A stretch of 64,000 nucleotides of DNA from Bromus sterilis (lineage: Eukaryota; Streptophyta; Magnoliopsida; Poales; Poaceae), in NCBI GenBank assembly GCA_950022295.1, contig OX465595.1, forward strand, positions 428,104,270 to 428,168,269. Direction: 5' to 3'. Positions 46,807-60,018 of the stretch are shown one piece after another; positions within the stretch are counted from its first letter, which is position 1, and every line of letters begins with the position of its first letter. Under the pieces are notes generated by a model. It had not been told where the DNA came from and did not search any database. It worked only from the letters and a program-made list of their open reading frames with translations. Position numbers and translations under genes: made by a program.

Positions 46807-48125
46807 GGGCGGCAAACAAGGGTTGTGTGTGCCCAAGCATTCCGCTGTGGAGGATGAGCTCCGGCATGAGCGACCACCAGCGTCGACTTTTTCACCCTCT
46901 CCCTCAGGTGTCATGCTCGACATTCCGTGGATCGGGAATTGTGTGCGGACTTCTTATCTGAATTCGATGGGACCTCGAAAGCGTCAAGGTCTCCGGCGGA
47001 TCCATCATGGCAGCGATAGAACGGGCGGCACCAAGTAGGACACAACTTATCGTGAAAAGTGTACCAACATTATGATAATGTGTGTGCTTTGGGTGAGGCT
47101 TTGAGTCGATCTAGGGTGTTCGATTCCAATGTGGTGGACGTCTGAATACCATTTAAAGCCCTCCGGGTTTGAGTCGATCTATGGGACTTAGGATGTTTGG
47201 ACCATCCCAATCTGATCTGGTTATCCACGTTGGATGGCTAAAAGTTATTGGGTGTTCTGGAGATGGCCAGAGAAGTCAGAACCTTGACAAATGGACCCCT
47301 CAAACTGCCCCTATACGTTCGGGCAAATAACTTGGTCGGTGATTGGTTACTTACTTTTACCCAACCTGACACCTCAAATCGACCCTATAAGTTGGAGTTG
47401 TACGCCCCACCCAATCCAACCCATATATGGAAGGATACGGTGAGGTCCGGACACGTCTGGATGCGTCGTCTGCCACATTGGACCAGATCACGCTGGGCCA
47501 CCAGACCCCCTTTATAACCCCACCTCCGATGAACACTAGACCTTGGTCAACACTCTGAAATCTTCACTTCATGTCTCCTCCCTTCCCCGTTTCCTCTCCC
47601 AGACATCGCGTCAGGTGGCAGATCGGGCAACCCCATAGATTAGGACACCTAGATGTGGATAACGATAAGGAGCTCGCCATTAGCCGCACTTGAGCGATCG
47701 CGGGTGGACGGGGTCAGCAGCTCGAGCTCCACGACACCCCCATCGCCCATCAGCACAATGTGGACGATGACGATTGGCTCTGACCCATCGTCTTTCTGTG
47801 GCAAGGCAGATCCGCTACCTCCCGCAACCATCTCCCTCCCTTTCGGCCCATGCTCCTCCTGGAGGTGTTGGGTTCTCATGCTAGCGCCAACCTAATCGAA
47901 GGCGTGCGCAGAGCACTGTTAGAAGGCTGGCTGCAGACAAAGAAATATGATGGATGACTGGTCACTCGACACAGCGGGTTTCTAAAATAAAATATGTTGG
48001 GTTCTGTTGAAGTTGCGTAGGAACGGAGAAGAAGGGAGAAACCCGGTAGAACGAATCTTGTGTTGCCCTCCACACGGACGATACGAGGGTGACTAACCCA
48101 TGGTGTCGCCAAGAAGAGGGCGACA
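46807..48125. other. Unassigned stretch between Tekay array and block C
   Basis: The first 230 bases have coding-like composition on the plus strand (frame ending KRQGLRRIHHGSDRTGGTK, stop at 47036-47038) and could be the 3' end of a transposase-type gene, but no motif is recognised. From about 47260 the sequence resembles promoter regions of grass DNA transposons (acccctcaaactgcccctat, then tttataacccc near 47510). A GC-rich segment at 47640-47890 has open frames on both strands. None can be assigned. Confidence 0.35.
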
Positions 48126-48894
48126 CATTTTCAAACAATGATTTCCGACATGGCACATCAAATATGGATATTGTTGGCCGGAACAGCCCATTATGCGCGA
48201 ATTGTTTTTTCTAGATAAAGCACAACGTAAAAATACCCAAAAAAAATTCAAACGATATTTTTTAAAATCCCAAACATTCTGTGAACTGTGATTTAAGAAA
48301 TAATATATATTTTTACAATACAACAAATTTTGCAATAGCTGATTTTTTCTAAACATAAAAAATTGTTATAAAATGTTGGTTTTTAAATTTTACTTATAAA
48401 TTTATTTAAACATATACTAAAAACCATTCAATCTAATATAGATTTTGTTCAGCATATATTATATAAAATATTAAAACAATGTTCCGTGTAAAGTGTGTTC
48501 AGAAAAATCAAAGATTGTTCATATTTTGAAAGTACAGAAAAAACTGACAAAAAAACCAGACTGCTGCAAAGAACCGGATGCTACGTCCCGTTTGCTACAG
48601 TGTTAATGTTAGTTTCTATTCGCCATGCTTCAAAATAAAATTTGTGACCCATACTAAAAACAGGAAGATTTTACGATTTTTTTAACTTTTGAACAATTTA
48701 TAAAATGCCCAAACTTTAAAAAATGCTGAAAATATTTTAATTTTTTATATTTGAAAAAAACTTCTGCGCATATTTTAAAAAGCAAACATTTTTCTAAATT
48801 TTCTAGAAATATTTATTTTATTTACGTTGCCTGTTGCACAAAAATTCGATTCGCACGTTACAAAAGAAAACAAAACTGAAAAAAAACCCAACGC
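48126..48894. repeat. AT-rich dispersed repeat, block C copy
   Basis: Starts at cattttcaaacaatg, shared with 19214, and matches window base 1 onward from 48267. It marks the visible left edge of block C. Confidence 0.75.
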
Positions 48895-49312
48895 ACATTA
48901 GCTACTCGATAATGGACTGACTATATTCATCCTTATATCCAGCAAACTAGTGAATGATCCTAGTTAAGGTTCAAAATAGACCCGGTCGAAGTTATCCAGC
49001 TAACTTGCGAATAAGAATGATGAAAGTTTAGTTTATTTCCTCGGGTGAGTCATCACCACTTAAAACAAACAACACCATACCGGTCAGCATTTTCACTACA
49101 TAAGTCCTATTCTTGATAAAAAAAAATGTGCTGAAAAGCCATCTAACCCCGGTGCCTTAGTGGGAAACATATGAAAAAACGTCGTCTTCATCTCGTCGTT
49201 TGTATACGGTGCATTGAGGTGACCGTCGACATGATGGAATTGATGGGAAAAAATATCCAACACCCCTTTCTTCGCACGCGGTTCTCCTCGTAGCTATGAC
49301 ACCACGACCTCA
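48895..49312 (-). pseudogene. LINE reverse-transcriptase fragment (block C)
   Basis: Near-identical to 640-1073, with small extra deletions (for example around 48995). Same KAPGxDG-type relic, non-functional. Confidence 0.7.
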
Positions 49313-49329
49313 ATGAACTACAAAATAGT

Positions 49330-50288
49330 TCTTTTAATATAAAAAGCGGTCCCTCCTGTGTCTCCTCGACGTCGACCTCGTCGCCTTGTGTCTCTTCTTC
49401 GGCGCCGGCGTCATGGGTGAAGTCGTCTTCCTCGGCGGCGAATGCCTCGGGGTCAAGGTGATGATGTGCTCCATCTCCGCGACGAAAGACTCGGAGCCAA
49501 CGGTGAAGGGGATGGTTTCCCTGCGCAACAGGGACGGGGTGGACGTGTAGGCCGGCGAGTAGGCAGGCTAGCCGGAAGCCGACGCCGGGCGCAGAGCGTG
49601 GGGGAAGGCGAGGTTGGGGTCGAAGCCGCTGGAATCAGGCGACTGTGTAGCCCCCCATGCCGATGGCATCGAAGGTGAGAAGTTACTGGCGGGAGAGGTG
49701 ACGCTCTGCTGAATTGGGGGGCGAAACTGCGACGCAGCAGAGCGAACGGCCTCTGCCGCCGCAAGGGCCTCCCGCAGGTCGCGCTTGGTCACAGCCACCG
49801 CCTCTTGGATGGCCTCCAGATCCTTCGCCGCCTTCTTCTTGGCGGGCTCCATGCTCTCCCGGAGGAGCTGGGCTTCGAGCCTGCTGCGCCGAGAAGCGGA
49901 CGTCACCGAGCGGCGCAACTCGTCGGCCTTCCACCCGGCGTCCATCCAACCCTCCGGCCTTGGTAGCGGCGCCCTCGGCTTCCTCTGATTGGGGGGGGGG
50001 GGGCGGAGCTGGCTCATAGGCGCGGCGAGGGGCCGGATATTTCTTCTTCGGCGGCATGGGGAAGATCTGGGGGGAAATTGCGGGAGCAGGGGGCGGGGGG
50101 ATGGAAAACGATGGGAGATGACTTGTATCTCGCCGACAGAGCGGCCCCACGCGACGTTTCGTTTCGTTCGACGTTTCGTTTCGCCCCACGCTAATTGGAC
50201 TCTTTGAGGCGCGGCTGGGCGAATTTCGTCCATTCGGACCAAATAGCACTGGCTTCGAGGCCTTTTGGAGGCGCGGCTGGAGATGCTC
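49330..50288 (-). mobile_element. Relic of GC-rich DNA-transposon-like element (block C)
   Basis: Counterpart of 1090-2053. Two overlapping minus-strand frames stay open here (50242-49568 and 50426-49683) because the poly-C run that breaks block A at about 1480 is short in this copy. The proteins are Pro/Arg/Ala-rich with a helical charged segment (RRSRLEAQLLRES). No known catalytic motif. Confidence 0.4.
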
Positions 50289-50291
50289 TAA

Positions 50292-50755
50292 GTGCCAAAG
50301 TTTATTGATGGTAGTGTACCACACAAAAGAACGCATGGGGGTTTTGGCTTCATAATTCGGGATAGTGCGGGTCAAGGGGTGGTTGCTGGAGCTGGACATA
50401 TTCAACACATCCTTAATCCATTGCAAGCTGAAGCGATGGCATGCCTAAAGACTCTACTAAACTTTTGGAGATAGCACAACAACTGGAGATGGTCACAGTG
50501 CTTGTGGAGATGGACTCCACTGATCTCTTGCATGCTATCAGTGGAATGGACCAAGATCGTTCGACCATTGGTGTCATCTTCAAAGAAATTAGGTCGTTTG
50601 CTTCGCTAAACTTTTCTCATTTTGAAATAATGTACTGCACAAGAGGTTCGCTCGATCGATCCAGCGCCAGCACTGCGCATCGTGGGGGAGCTGGCCACCT
50701 GGGCCTGGCCTTTTCCTTGGACGAGGCCCCGGGCCCAAGCAAAAAACCTATATAA
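50292..50755 (+). pseudogene. RNase H-like LINE relic, frameshifted (block C)
   Basis: Same domain as 2057-2509. After MACLKTL a replacement of 4 bases by 15 (near 50455-50470) introduces a stop and shifts the frame. The second half resumes as QQLEMVTVLVEMDSTDLLHA. Confidence 0.65.
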
Positions 50756-50772
50756 GTATAACTAAAGAAAAA

Positions 50773-50806
50773 AGCTGCACCCCAGGCCCGGGCCTGGGGT
50801 GTAGCT
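50773..50806. repeat. 34-bp GC-rich palindrome (block C)
   Basis: Identical to 2527-2560, including the one mismatched pair. Confidence 0.85.
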
Positions 50807-52047
50807 TCGCCCCTGCGTGAATGCACACAATCATTCGCCGATCCTTATGAATTCTTCTGGCTCGGACGTCATCCCGAACATGAGTTGGTTTTCGGTAAAT
50901 GAAACCTTTATTGATTGACCGTCAAATGCTATTCAACTTACTCATCTTTTAATCACAACTTCTGCTTCTGATCCTTCATTTTGGAAGTCATAGAGAGGGT
51001 GGTGTACATGGGTAGTGTATCCATATTCGTTATATTTTTGTGACCAACTTATATGTATAAATGTTTTTATTAGACTTACCGTTTATTTTCTATGATTTTT
51101 TAAAGTTTTAACCGAATTTCTCTAATTTTGCAATTAGTTTAATTCAAATTAAAAAGCAATAAATACCTTTTGTACACAACAACACCCAGCCATAGTGTAT
51201 GGCTGGTGGTGCCAAGGGGGTTGGGTTGACTGGTCAAAACGAACAGTGTAAGGGTGTCCCACATGTCATTGTCTACTATTGGAATTTCCTAAATTTTGCT
51301 AAGTCTAAGATTTCTGGTTTAACTTCAATTAGCTGTTTTTGAGGGGCTACGATTTTGAGTTCCGCTCATCCTACGGATTAGCGCCCTAAATCAAAATTTC
51401 TCAGTTTTCTGTGATCTACGATCTGGTACGGAAACCAAATTTATTAGAGTTCATTTACTCGACGAAAACTTTGTTGGAAAACGCCACATAATGTTAACTG
51501 CAGAAACTTTTTAAGTTTAGCAAACTTTGATTGATGATTGCATCAAATCTATAGCTCCAATAAAGATGCTTCTTATAAGTGTTTTGCACTACAGCCAGAG
51601 TACTTTCCTGTCATGCCCTTCGATGGCATGAAAGATCCATATAGCTTTTACATCAACAACACCAAATTAGCAATGGCGGCGCGACTATTTTTCTGCTAAC
51701 AAAATTCTGCGTTTTGTGATTTTCATAGTATTTAATCCCTACCTCAAATGAAGTTGGTCCAGTGGAGTAAAATGAAGGTTGATAAGTGTACATTCTTCTC
51801 ATATCATTTTCATCCAAACTAAAATTAATTTGGTTAATGCTTTGCTGCTGTTTGTTGCAGCCAAATGGAGGCTTAGTGTAGTATTCAATAGCAGCATCAG
51901 CAGTAGCAATTAACAGCAATAGTAGGGCAGCAGCAAGCAGCGCAGCAACTGAAGGCAGCAGCTGCAGCTAGCAAGCAGAGCATCCCGGCAGCGGCGAGGA
52001 GCAGCAGGGGGAACGACCTGCTTGGCTGTGCCACTCATACACGTTGT
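50807..52047. other. Non-coding stretch with the 88-residue frame (block C)
   Basis: Counterpart of 2561-3799. The minus-strand frame at 51653-51919 is open as in block A. Nothing else is recognised. Confidence 0.45.
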
Positions 52048-52168
<121 letters not shown>

Positions 52169-52629
52169 TACACACCCTAAGGGGAGTCAGGGGCGTGGTC
52201 GGCGCATCCAGTGAGCGCGAGCTCGGGCGGCGGCAATTTCTAGCGTCTACGGCGTCGGAGTCGTCGGGGAAGGGGCTCACGGAGAGGCTCGTGGACGAGC
52301 TCGGCGAGGCCGGGATGTGCCGGTGGTGGAGATCGACGTGACGGCTGCGGCGACCGTGGCGGAGAAGACGACGCGATGGCGAGGCAGCAGGGCGTCCGAG
52401 CTCAAACCGGTGCACGTGGTCGAACGAGTCGTCGACGGGGGAGCTCCAGGACAACCTCCCGGTCGCCCGGGAGGCCAGTGGCCGCGACGACGGCGATGGC
52501 ACGGCGACCTCGCGCACGGGAACGAAGAACTGAACGGGACGAACGAGGGAGGAAGAGTGGGTGGCCTAGGGTTTGTATCAGGCGTCGGGGAGGGTCTTAT
52601 ACGTCTCGGGGGTTCCACCGGATGGTCGA
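52169..52629 (-). other. GC-rich coding-like segment (block C)
   Basis: Counterpart of 3905-4366 with a few substitutions. It stops at the LTR start (52630) at the same base as in block A. Confidence 0.3.
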
Positions 52630-55600
52630 TGTAAGGCCCCCGATGCGGTGCTAACTCGAGTTAGTCGCTTTCGCGTCCCGCTCAAGTTAGTAGCACATAA
52701 AGAGCCACCGACTCACGACACTCGCACTCGTGTCCCTGCCGGATTCTCGACAACAGGTATGTGAACAATGAACTTAAAACTAAGACATAAATATATAGAG
52801 TCCAGAGCATACATCGCCACCGGAATTTATTACATCATCTCAGAGGTCCGTGGACCCAACAGTACATCATGCAACAAGCGGAAGACAATCGCGACCGAGT
52901 ACGGTCAAAATCCAAATTGTCCTAGAGAGGGCTGCACATAAAGAGTCCACCCACGGATCGTTGAAGCCCAACTATAGGATCTACTGAACGAGGTCGTCCT
53001 CATCTTCATCCTCCGGGGGCACCTTCAGGAAGTATCGCCCAGTGCTCGGGTCGAGGTAGTAGTCCACTGCAGTGGCCGATCAGGCAAAACAGTAAAAGCA
53101 CAAAAGGAAAACAGGGGTGAGATTATACCATTACAGGATAACTAACTCCCTACGGTAAGACAAGGTAAAATTAAAGGTTGCAGCCGCACTAGCATATATG
53201 GTGGCTAACGTTCTAATAGAGTAGGGGTAAGATCCAACAATACACGTGACATCGCGTCATAAGTCTGCTATTCCCTACTTACGTCAATCATAACACAACC
53301 TAGATCTTCTCTCGGTCCCCCTGGACAAAGAAAAGCAACCGAGGCACTCACACGGTAGGCAAGTTTTAATTATGATTCAAATTTTTGATGTTATTCTATG
53401 AACAAGGAGTAGGTCTCAAGTCGTCCATAACCGCGGACACGGCTTTTCGAAAAGATTTAACCCTGCAGGGGTGTACCAACTTCCCATCATAGGCTTCGCA
53501 TGTACGCCCGGTTTCCACTTGGCTAGGTAAGCGCCTGAAACTCCGGAACGTCAGAGTCCCTCTAACTAACAACGCACAATTCCGGGTGGCCCCCGGTGAG
53601 TCGACACCCAACTCAAAAGCCGGCCGCGCTCTCGAATCGGCCTCTACTGTCTGGACGAGGTCGGGTTAGTTGCCCAAATAGATGTGGACAACCCCCTAGC
53701 TTCCAGGTTTGGACCAACAAGAGAAACCATGTCTCCGCTGGCCCGGGTTGTTTTGAAAACTGCTGGGGTACCAACCAAGCACACACACGTTTGCAAAAGT
53801 AAATCAGCTTGGGCCACCACTAGAACTGTTTGAAGCTAGGTAGGTAAGACAAGGGGACCCCAAAGAATCCCACACGCAATTAGGCATGCTTGTCAAGAAA
53901 CACAATACCCGGAACTCGGGACCTAGGTGACTCAAATGGAACAAAACACCTGGCGGGAACAGCCCGGTCTCCCATCTTTCGTCAAGTATAAATTCATCAT
54001 ATTAATAATAAATACCAACCAACTTCTTTAAATAACATGATATCCCAAACCATAGCATAGGGTAAGCAGCAAGTTTTCCTACTCATACTAAGCAATGGCT
54101 GAGCAGCGGTAACTTAGCAATACAAAGGTTTGCTGGGATGTGGGGATCATGGCTGTTTGGTTTTTGAAAGTGGCATAGCAAGTGGATAGGATCAGACAAA
54201 CGTTCTAGACTACAGCTAGGCAGGTAGTCAGAAAGGTATGAAGTAATGGTATAAATCTTCCCCTTGACTGGGTAGTCGGTCGTCGAAGCAGACGTAGCAG
54301 GCTCCTCGGGCTCGGTGTCGAAAATCTCCACGTAAGTCTCCTCGGCGGTCTCAGGTGCTAACGTAAAGTACCAGCAAGGGAAAGACACGTAAGTAAGCAA
54401 TGGGTACAATGCACAGGCAAAGATGGTATGATCAAATTTAATCGACATGATATGACCCTATCTAGTCAGATTTAAATGAAGGTGGTGACGACACGTCAAC
54501 AACTTCATATGCAATTTATTTACGAAAATGGCTTTGGTCTTAGCCTTAATTTGGTGTGAGTAGCATGGCAACATGACATGATCAACAACGCAATTAACAG
54601 AAATAATTACAACGTGAAAATAAAGCATCGATTTCGGAGACAGAGAGATGTCGATGAACTTGACATCGGAAAGGTGCAACAAAAGAAGTAACCCAGCCAC
54701 ATTGCATATGACAATATGCATAGGGGCTGGTTTTCAAAGATGTAAAGATTTGAAGAAGACATGGACAGGAACCTGGGACCTAAGTGCAAGTTGCACTAGA
54801 TGCATTTGAAAGAGGCTCAAATGGTCAAACCATTATCACCAGGCAATTCCTTGGGAGAAACTACCCCAAAAACATATATGGCATGGCCATATTTGGATTT
54901 GGGAAGCACTTGACAAAAACAAAGATTTGAGGGGGCTATTTGCGAAATTACCACACTCCAATTAGTAGAGGGGGCAATGTGCAAAATGGACCTCACCATT
55001 GAGATCAATGGGTCAAACTACCCCAAATTCCTATATGGCATGAATGCCTGAGGCAGAAAAGATCAAAAGTCCCAAAACAGATTTGAATTTGAATTCAAAT
55101 CAATTTTGAGAAAAAAAAGAAAATCAGAAAGAAAAGGAAAAGGAAAAAAAAACAAAACGGGCATCAGCACTGGGCTGGATTCGGCCAAACGGCCCACCTC
55201 TTCTTATCTTCCTGTGGACCAGCCCACTTCCTGCGTGGACACACCTCACTGACGCGAGGGGCCCATGCGTCAGCCACTAAAAAAAAGAAAAAGGAGCGTT
55301 GCGCTCTGGGGGGGGGGGGCTCGAACCCTCGATGCAGCTCTCTACCATCTCGCTCCGGACCACTGCGCGTCGCTCGACAGGGAGCAGGTCCAAGGCTAGA
55401 TGAACTGACCCTGGGCTTCTGAACCTGACGAAAGAAAGGGACACGCGCGCCCGACAAGATTCAGGCGAAGCTAGCATGAACTACGCGGCGGCGCTGGCTT
55501 CGCAGGCACCACGAGCCTCTAGCTGGCACATCCACGCACGGGCGTAAGCTGGGATCTGGCCGGAGTCGCAAAGACGGCGGCGGGGACTTCTACTGAAAAT

Positions 55601-56640
55601 GGCTCGGCGCTGCTGTCACCTCAAGACGGATTCAGATGACGCAAACGGCGAATTCCGGCGACCGCGGCCTCGCACATAGGTCGCCGGGGCTCGAGCAAGC
55701 CTACGAGGCTGAAGACGACACCTACGTCTATGCAACGGAACCCGGGCTTGCCCCATATCTGCACCAACGGCGACGGCCGGCTCGTCACAAGTTTGTGCGG
55801 CGCACTTCGTACAGGGTTCAGACCGCGGCGGCAACACCAAATGAAGTACGCGCGGGGTTTAAAAGCCACACCTTGGCTGCAAAGGGCGCGTCCTAGACGT
55901 CCACAGAGCGCGCCCCGCGCACCTAGAACACGCCAGGGCCACGGTGGCCTCGACGGCACGGCATCTCGCGGACGGAGGCGGAGCGGCTCGGAGGGGGCGA
56001 CAACACGATCACTACAGGGGATCTGGGACCTCGCGTCTCACCTAGAGGGGTGTCGATGACGGGAAGGGCGTGTCGGAGGCGAGGAAGGTGGACGGAGACG
56101 TCGCCGGGGTCGGAGGCTTCCACGGCGGGGCTCGTCATCGAGGACTCGATACGGCGCGTCCCACGGCAACCTGCACGGGGGAAACGACAGCGATGAGGTC
56201 GGAGATCACGAGCGCGAGCGCTCGCTCGACGACATCGAGACACGGCGGCGAGATTGCTCACCGGAGTTGCGGCTTCAGGCGGAACAGGGGACGACCATGG
56301 CTGCGGAGCGGCGACGACGGCGAGATTTGGAAGGGGGGAACGAGTTCTAGGGTTCTCCGCGGGGGCAGGCGACGGCTGGGATATAAAGGGGGGCTCTCCT
56401 AGCCACGTCGACGCCGGAGCTGCCCTCGTGGCCGCCGGTGTGAGAGGAGGCCGGCGAGGTCCCCCCGGACACGTTGGAAAGGCGACGGGGGACGGCCGTC
56501 CGATCAAGATCAACGGCTTGGTGGTCACCCCGCGTACCGGTTCGCCAGGTGGGCTACAGCCCAAGAGGAGGCAGGCCAGGCTGCGCTAGGCCTGCTGGTT
56601 GTCTCCGAAAAGGATGAGAAATAAAATTTTCTCATTAAAA
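52630..56640 (-). mobile_element. Right-truncated copy of the Tekay-like solo LTR
   Basis: Matches 4367-8385 and then jumps to sequence equivalent to 13913. The conserved palindromic block lies at 53422-53476 (cttttcgaaaag 53443-53454, ccctgcaggg 53461-53470). The terminal 1.07 kb, including the ggggtgttaca end, is missing. Confidence 0.75.
53422..53476 (-). promoter_or_regulatory. Conserved palindromic LTR block (block C)
   Basis: Same sequence as 5159-5213. Confidence 0.7.
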
Positions 56641-57764
56641 ATACATACTAAAAAATTAGCTCAATCCGACATACCAATAAAAAAACGTAAAATCATACGG
56701 TGAGCAGACTCGTGCTGAAACAGAAATTTGATGCACTAGGATAGCAACTTATAAGTCCAAATGGGTTTGACTTGACTCTTTATTGAAAAATCCAGAATTA
56801 AAACAAAAAACCTAATCTCTTGAGACAGCAAGAGGACACTAGGAAAAACCAACTAAGAACAACCGGGTTGCCTCCCGTAAAGCGCTTTATTGATAGTCGT
56901 ATAGCTAGGCTTTTCTTACTTAACATCATGATGGTTGGAGTGAGGTGGCTCGGCATCCCCAAGCTTGGATTCTTGTAATTATTTGATACATGTAGGGTGA
57001 GCCCAGGGGTACATCCCCAAGCTTGATTGGTTGTCCCTCTTGATCTTTGTTCATCTCACTCAACTCTTCCTCCTGAAAAATTCTTCTTACACAAATCTCA
57101 ACATAAAACTTGATTAGAGGGGTTAGTGCCTCCATAAATAAAATCCACATAGGTACATCAAAGACACATCATGAGTTGATTCTAAATATTAACTACTGTT
57201 ACTACAGTTGTGCATTGCTCCTTGATCAAAAGAACCACACAAAACACAAGTAATGAGAGCAATGCAAAATAAAGACATAATCTGCCAAAAACTGAACAGC
57301 CCGTAAAGAGTGAATTTTTAGAGGCACTTAAGTTGCTCAAATCAGAAAACTTAAAACTAATGAAATATGTAGTGATAACTAAATATTGCTGTCGTAAATT
57401 ACCAGGTCAAAATTCCACTTCTGTGATTTTAAACATTTTTCGCAGTGAAGTTCATGAATCTGTTTTCTGGATAGCTAATTATTATTGTTTAATCCTATCT
57501 CACATATAAGATTATTCTTGCCATTTAAGATGAGAAATAAGACAGAAATGTGATGTTACAGTAGTGAACTAATATTTTTATTGTTTTTATCTTTGGAAAA
57601 AGTTTTAATGATAGAGACTTTGCAATGGTTTCATTGGCATGAACAACACATGTTCAAGGTCGACCCCAACTTCTCCATTACTCATCCTTCTCATTTACTT
57701 TCCCAAATTTTTTATAAAATGAAAATCTTAAACTAAATGATACATAACAGTAGGTAAAGGTATT

Positions 57765-58478
57765 TTACATGTTGTAAAGACATAAATGTGTGCTCAAACC
57801 GAGTAGGAAATTAAAGCATAAGGAACACACCAAAAAAATATTAAACAATTTATTTTTAAGTCTAACCCATTTCCTATGCATTGGCATTTTGTAATGAAAC
57901 AAATAAAAGAAGCACATAATAGCAAGCATAGAAATGTAGATCAAGTGCAACTTCAATACTTTCAGCATAAAGAGGGGAAACTTAATATTGTTGAAATATG
58001 TGTAACCATGTTTCCCTCTCTCATAATAATTTTCAGTAGCATCATGAATAGATTCAACAATATGAATATCACATAAAACATTCTTATCATGAGCCACATG
58101 CATAAAAGAATCACTACTCTCCACATAAGTAAAATCCTCATTAGTGATAGTGGGAGTTAAACATTCATAATTTTCATTGCAATCATCATATATAGGAAGC
58201 ATAGTATCATCAAAGTGAATTTTCTCCTCCAAGCTTGGGGAACTAGAAATATCATGCTCATCAAAACCAACTTCCCCAAGCTTAAAACTTTCCATAGAAT
58301 CAGCAAGTTTATCATTTTTATCCTCAATAGTAGGGGGACTAAAAATATCATATTCATCAAGACAAACTTCCCCAAGCTCAAGGTTTTCCTTAGCAATAAA
58401 GGTGTTCAAAGAATTAGTACTACCACAAATATGATTGTTGTGCAAATAATTTTTCAATTTCTCCTCAAAACACTTCAT
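57765..58478 (-). CDS. Athila-type element ORF, 237 residues (block C copy)
   Basis: Uninterrupted like its block A counterpart, with about five residue changes (for example IEDKNDK for IEDKNDI, HVAHDKN for HVDHDTN, and MPMHRKW for IPMHRKW) spread along the protein. Acidic N-terminal part with repeated LGEV segments, two hydrophobic stretches near the C-terminus. No function known to me. Because the element here is truncated, continued openness says little about selection after the duplication. Confidence 0.45.
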   Translation of the reverse strand: MKCFEEKLKNYLHNNHICGSTNSLNTFIAKENLELGEVCLDEYDIFSPPTIEDKNDKLADSMESFKLGEVGFDEHDISSSPSLEEKIHFDDTMLPIYDDCNENYECLTPTITNEDFTYVESSDSFMHVAHDKNVLCDIHIVESIHDATENYYERGKHGYTYFNNIKFPLFMLKVLKLHLIYISMLAIMCFFYLFHYKMPMHRKWVRLKNKLFNIFLVCSLCFNFLLGLSTHLCLYNM

Positions 58479-58575
58479 GTCCTAATTCAAGGTAGATATT
58501 ATACAGTTCTAATATTGTGTTTTAGGTTTATATGTTAGTATGCAATGCAAACAAGAATAAAAGCTTAGCACAACG

Positions 58576-58594
58576 CTCCCCGGCAACGGCGCCA
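58576..58594 (-). promoter_or_regulatory. Primer-binding site (tRNA-Asp type, block C)
   Basis: Same TGGCGCC-type site as 15846-15864. Confidence 0.85.
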
Positions 58595-58604
58595 GAAAAG
58601 TGCT

Positions 58605-60013
58605 TGATGACTCCCAAGTGCAGGAGATCAATTGTAGTACCTTTCGATAAGTATTTGAGTGTCGAACCCACGAGGAGCTGAAGGTAAGCTATCTATTCTC
58701 TAAAGCCCTATAACCCTCTTATATGGCTGTTTATGCAAAGCAATAAGTTTGACTAAAAGGAACTAACTAATTAAAAGCAAGTGACGTGGAGTGTGGTTTG
58801 TCTAGTAACTAGTGAAGCAAGTTTAAAATGCAAGTAATCCTAGAGCAAGTTTCTAAGCAAGTTTCACAAGTAGCAAGCAGCAAATATCTCAAGTATCTCA
58901 AGGGAGCAAGTGTTCTAGCAATAGGTGTTTCGTTCGTGTGGTTGTCACAATTAGTGAAGCACATGTTTTAGTCTTAGTTGTTTCTTCTAGGAAGGCGCCA
59001 TGAATAGGTATAGTCAAGTAAATGATCTACAACCCCTTATGATGGATCATGTGGCCAAGTAAATGACTGCACAGATTGATTAAGACATAAAGTCCCACCA
59101 TAGCCTTACGTTCTAAGGTCCCCTATATATATCCCCCAATAACTTAACTTTGTGGCTCGGTCTCAGGTTGCTGTCACTCCCAAGTCACCACCACTCCATT
59201 ATGCTACCAATGATCACCTTACATGCATTCCCCAACATATGCGTGCACTCATATATTGTACATAAAGACAATCATAGAAGATAACAAACTTGTATGCAAC
59301 CAATCAACGAACTATTTCACCATTGCCAAGAACAATTCACTACTCAAACATAGACGGGGAGACACAATACATCAAGGGAATATAGTATTGCATCATACAT
59401 CGTGTTTGCCAAGAGATTACAGTGGAGAGATGGAGCTGATCTTGCTGTAGATGTTGATGAGGAACACGCCGGAGGGGGGTGGAGCCCTCCGGGGTGATCC
59501 CGGCGGCGTTTCCCCCCTCCGATCTTCTCCGGCGGCAGCCTTCTGTCTCTCTGTTTCGTGGTTTCGTCTCTCGGCGCCGCCTCCTCCTCGAAAAGGCCAA
59601 GGGACCCTTTATATAGTCGTTTTAGGTCATGAGACACTCGGGAGAAGAAAGATCGACGGCATCGGAGCCACGGGGGCAAAAAGAAGGCCTCTCACGCGGC
59701 CAAGGAATCTGGCCGCGTGGAGGGTCCTCTTTGCCACCTGGTTGGCCTTTTGGCCCTCTACTTTGGCCCATGGTCTTCGTCTCAAAAATTCTGAACCGTG
59801 CTCTTTGGCCTTGCCCTTTTTAGAGTCCCGAAGCTCCCGAAAAGTCTGAAACACTAAAAAGTACGTTTTCTGGAAAAACAGGGTTAGAACCAAAAGAAGG
59901 GGGATTGTTTAGAAAATCCCCCAAATCATTATAAAACATGAATATAAGTTGCTAATATGTAGGAAAAACAAGTAATAACATGCAAAGTTCATGTATGCAT
60001 TTTACATGCATCA
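58605..60013 (-). repeat. 5' LTR of Athila-type element (block C)
   Basis: 1409 bp with TG...CA ends and the TATA box at 59608-59617. Several substitutions private to this copy lie in its left half (near 58997, 59073, 59170 and 59209). Confidence 0.87.
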
Positions 60014-60018
60014 CTTCC
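60014..60018. repeat. Right target-site copy of the Athila-type insertion (cttcc)
   Basis: Matches 10451-10455. What follows (tcaactaacaatgat) is therefore the original right flank. Confidence 0.8.

Larger units (their letters stand above)
56641..60013 (-). mobile_element. Left-truncated Athila-type element (block C)
   Basis: Internal sequence from the equivalent of 13913, the 237-residue frame, primer site (58576-58594) and complete right LTR. The 3' LTR, polypurine tract and left part of the internal region are deleted. Ends with a genuine target-site copy. Confidence 0.8.
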
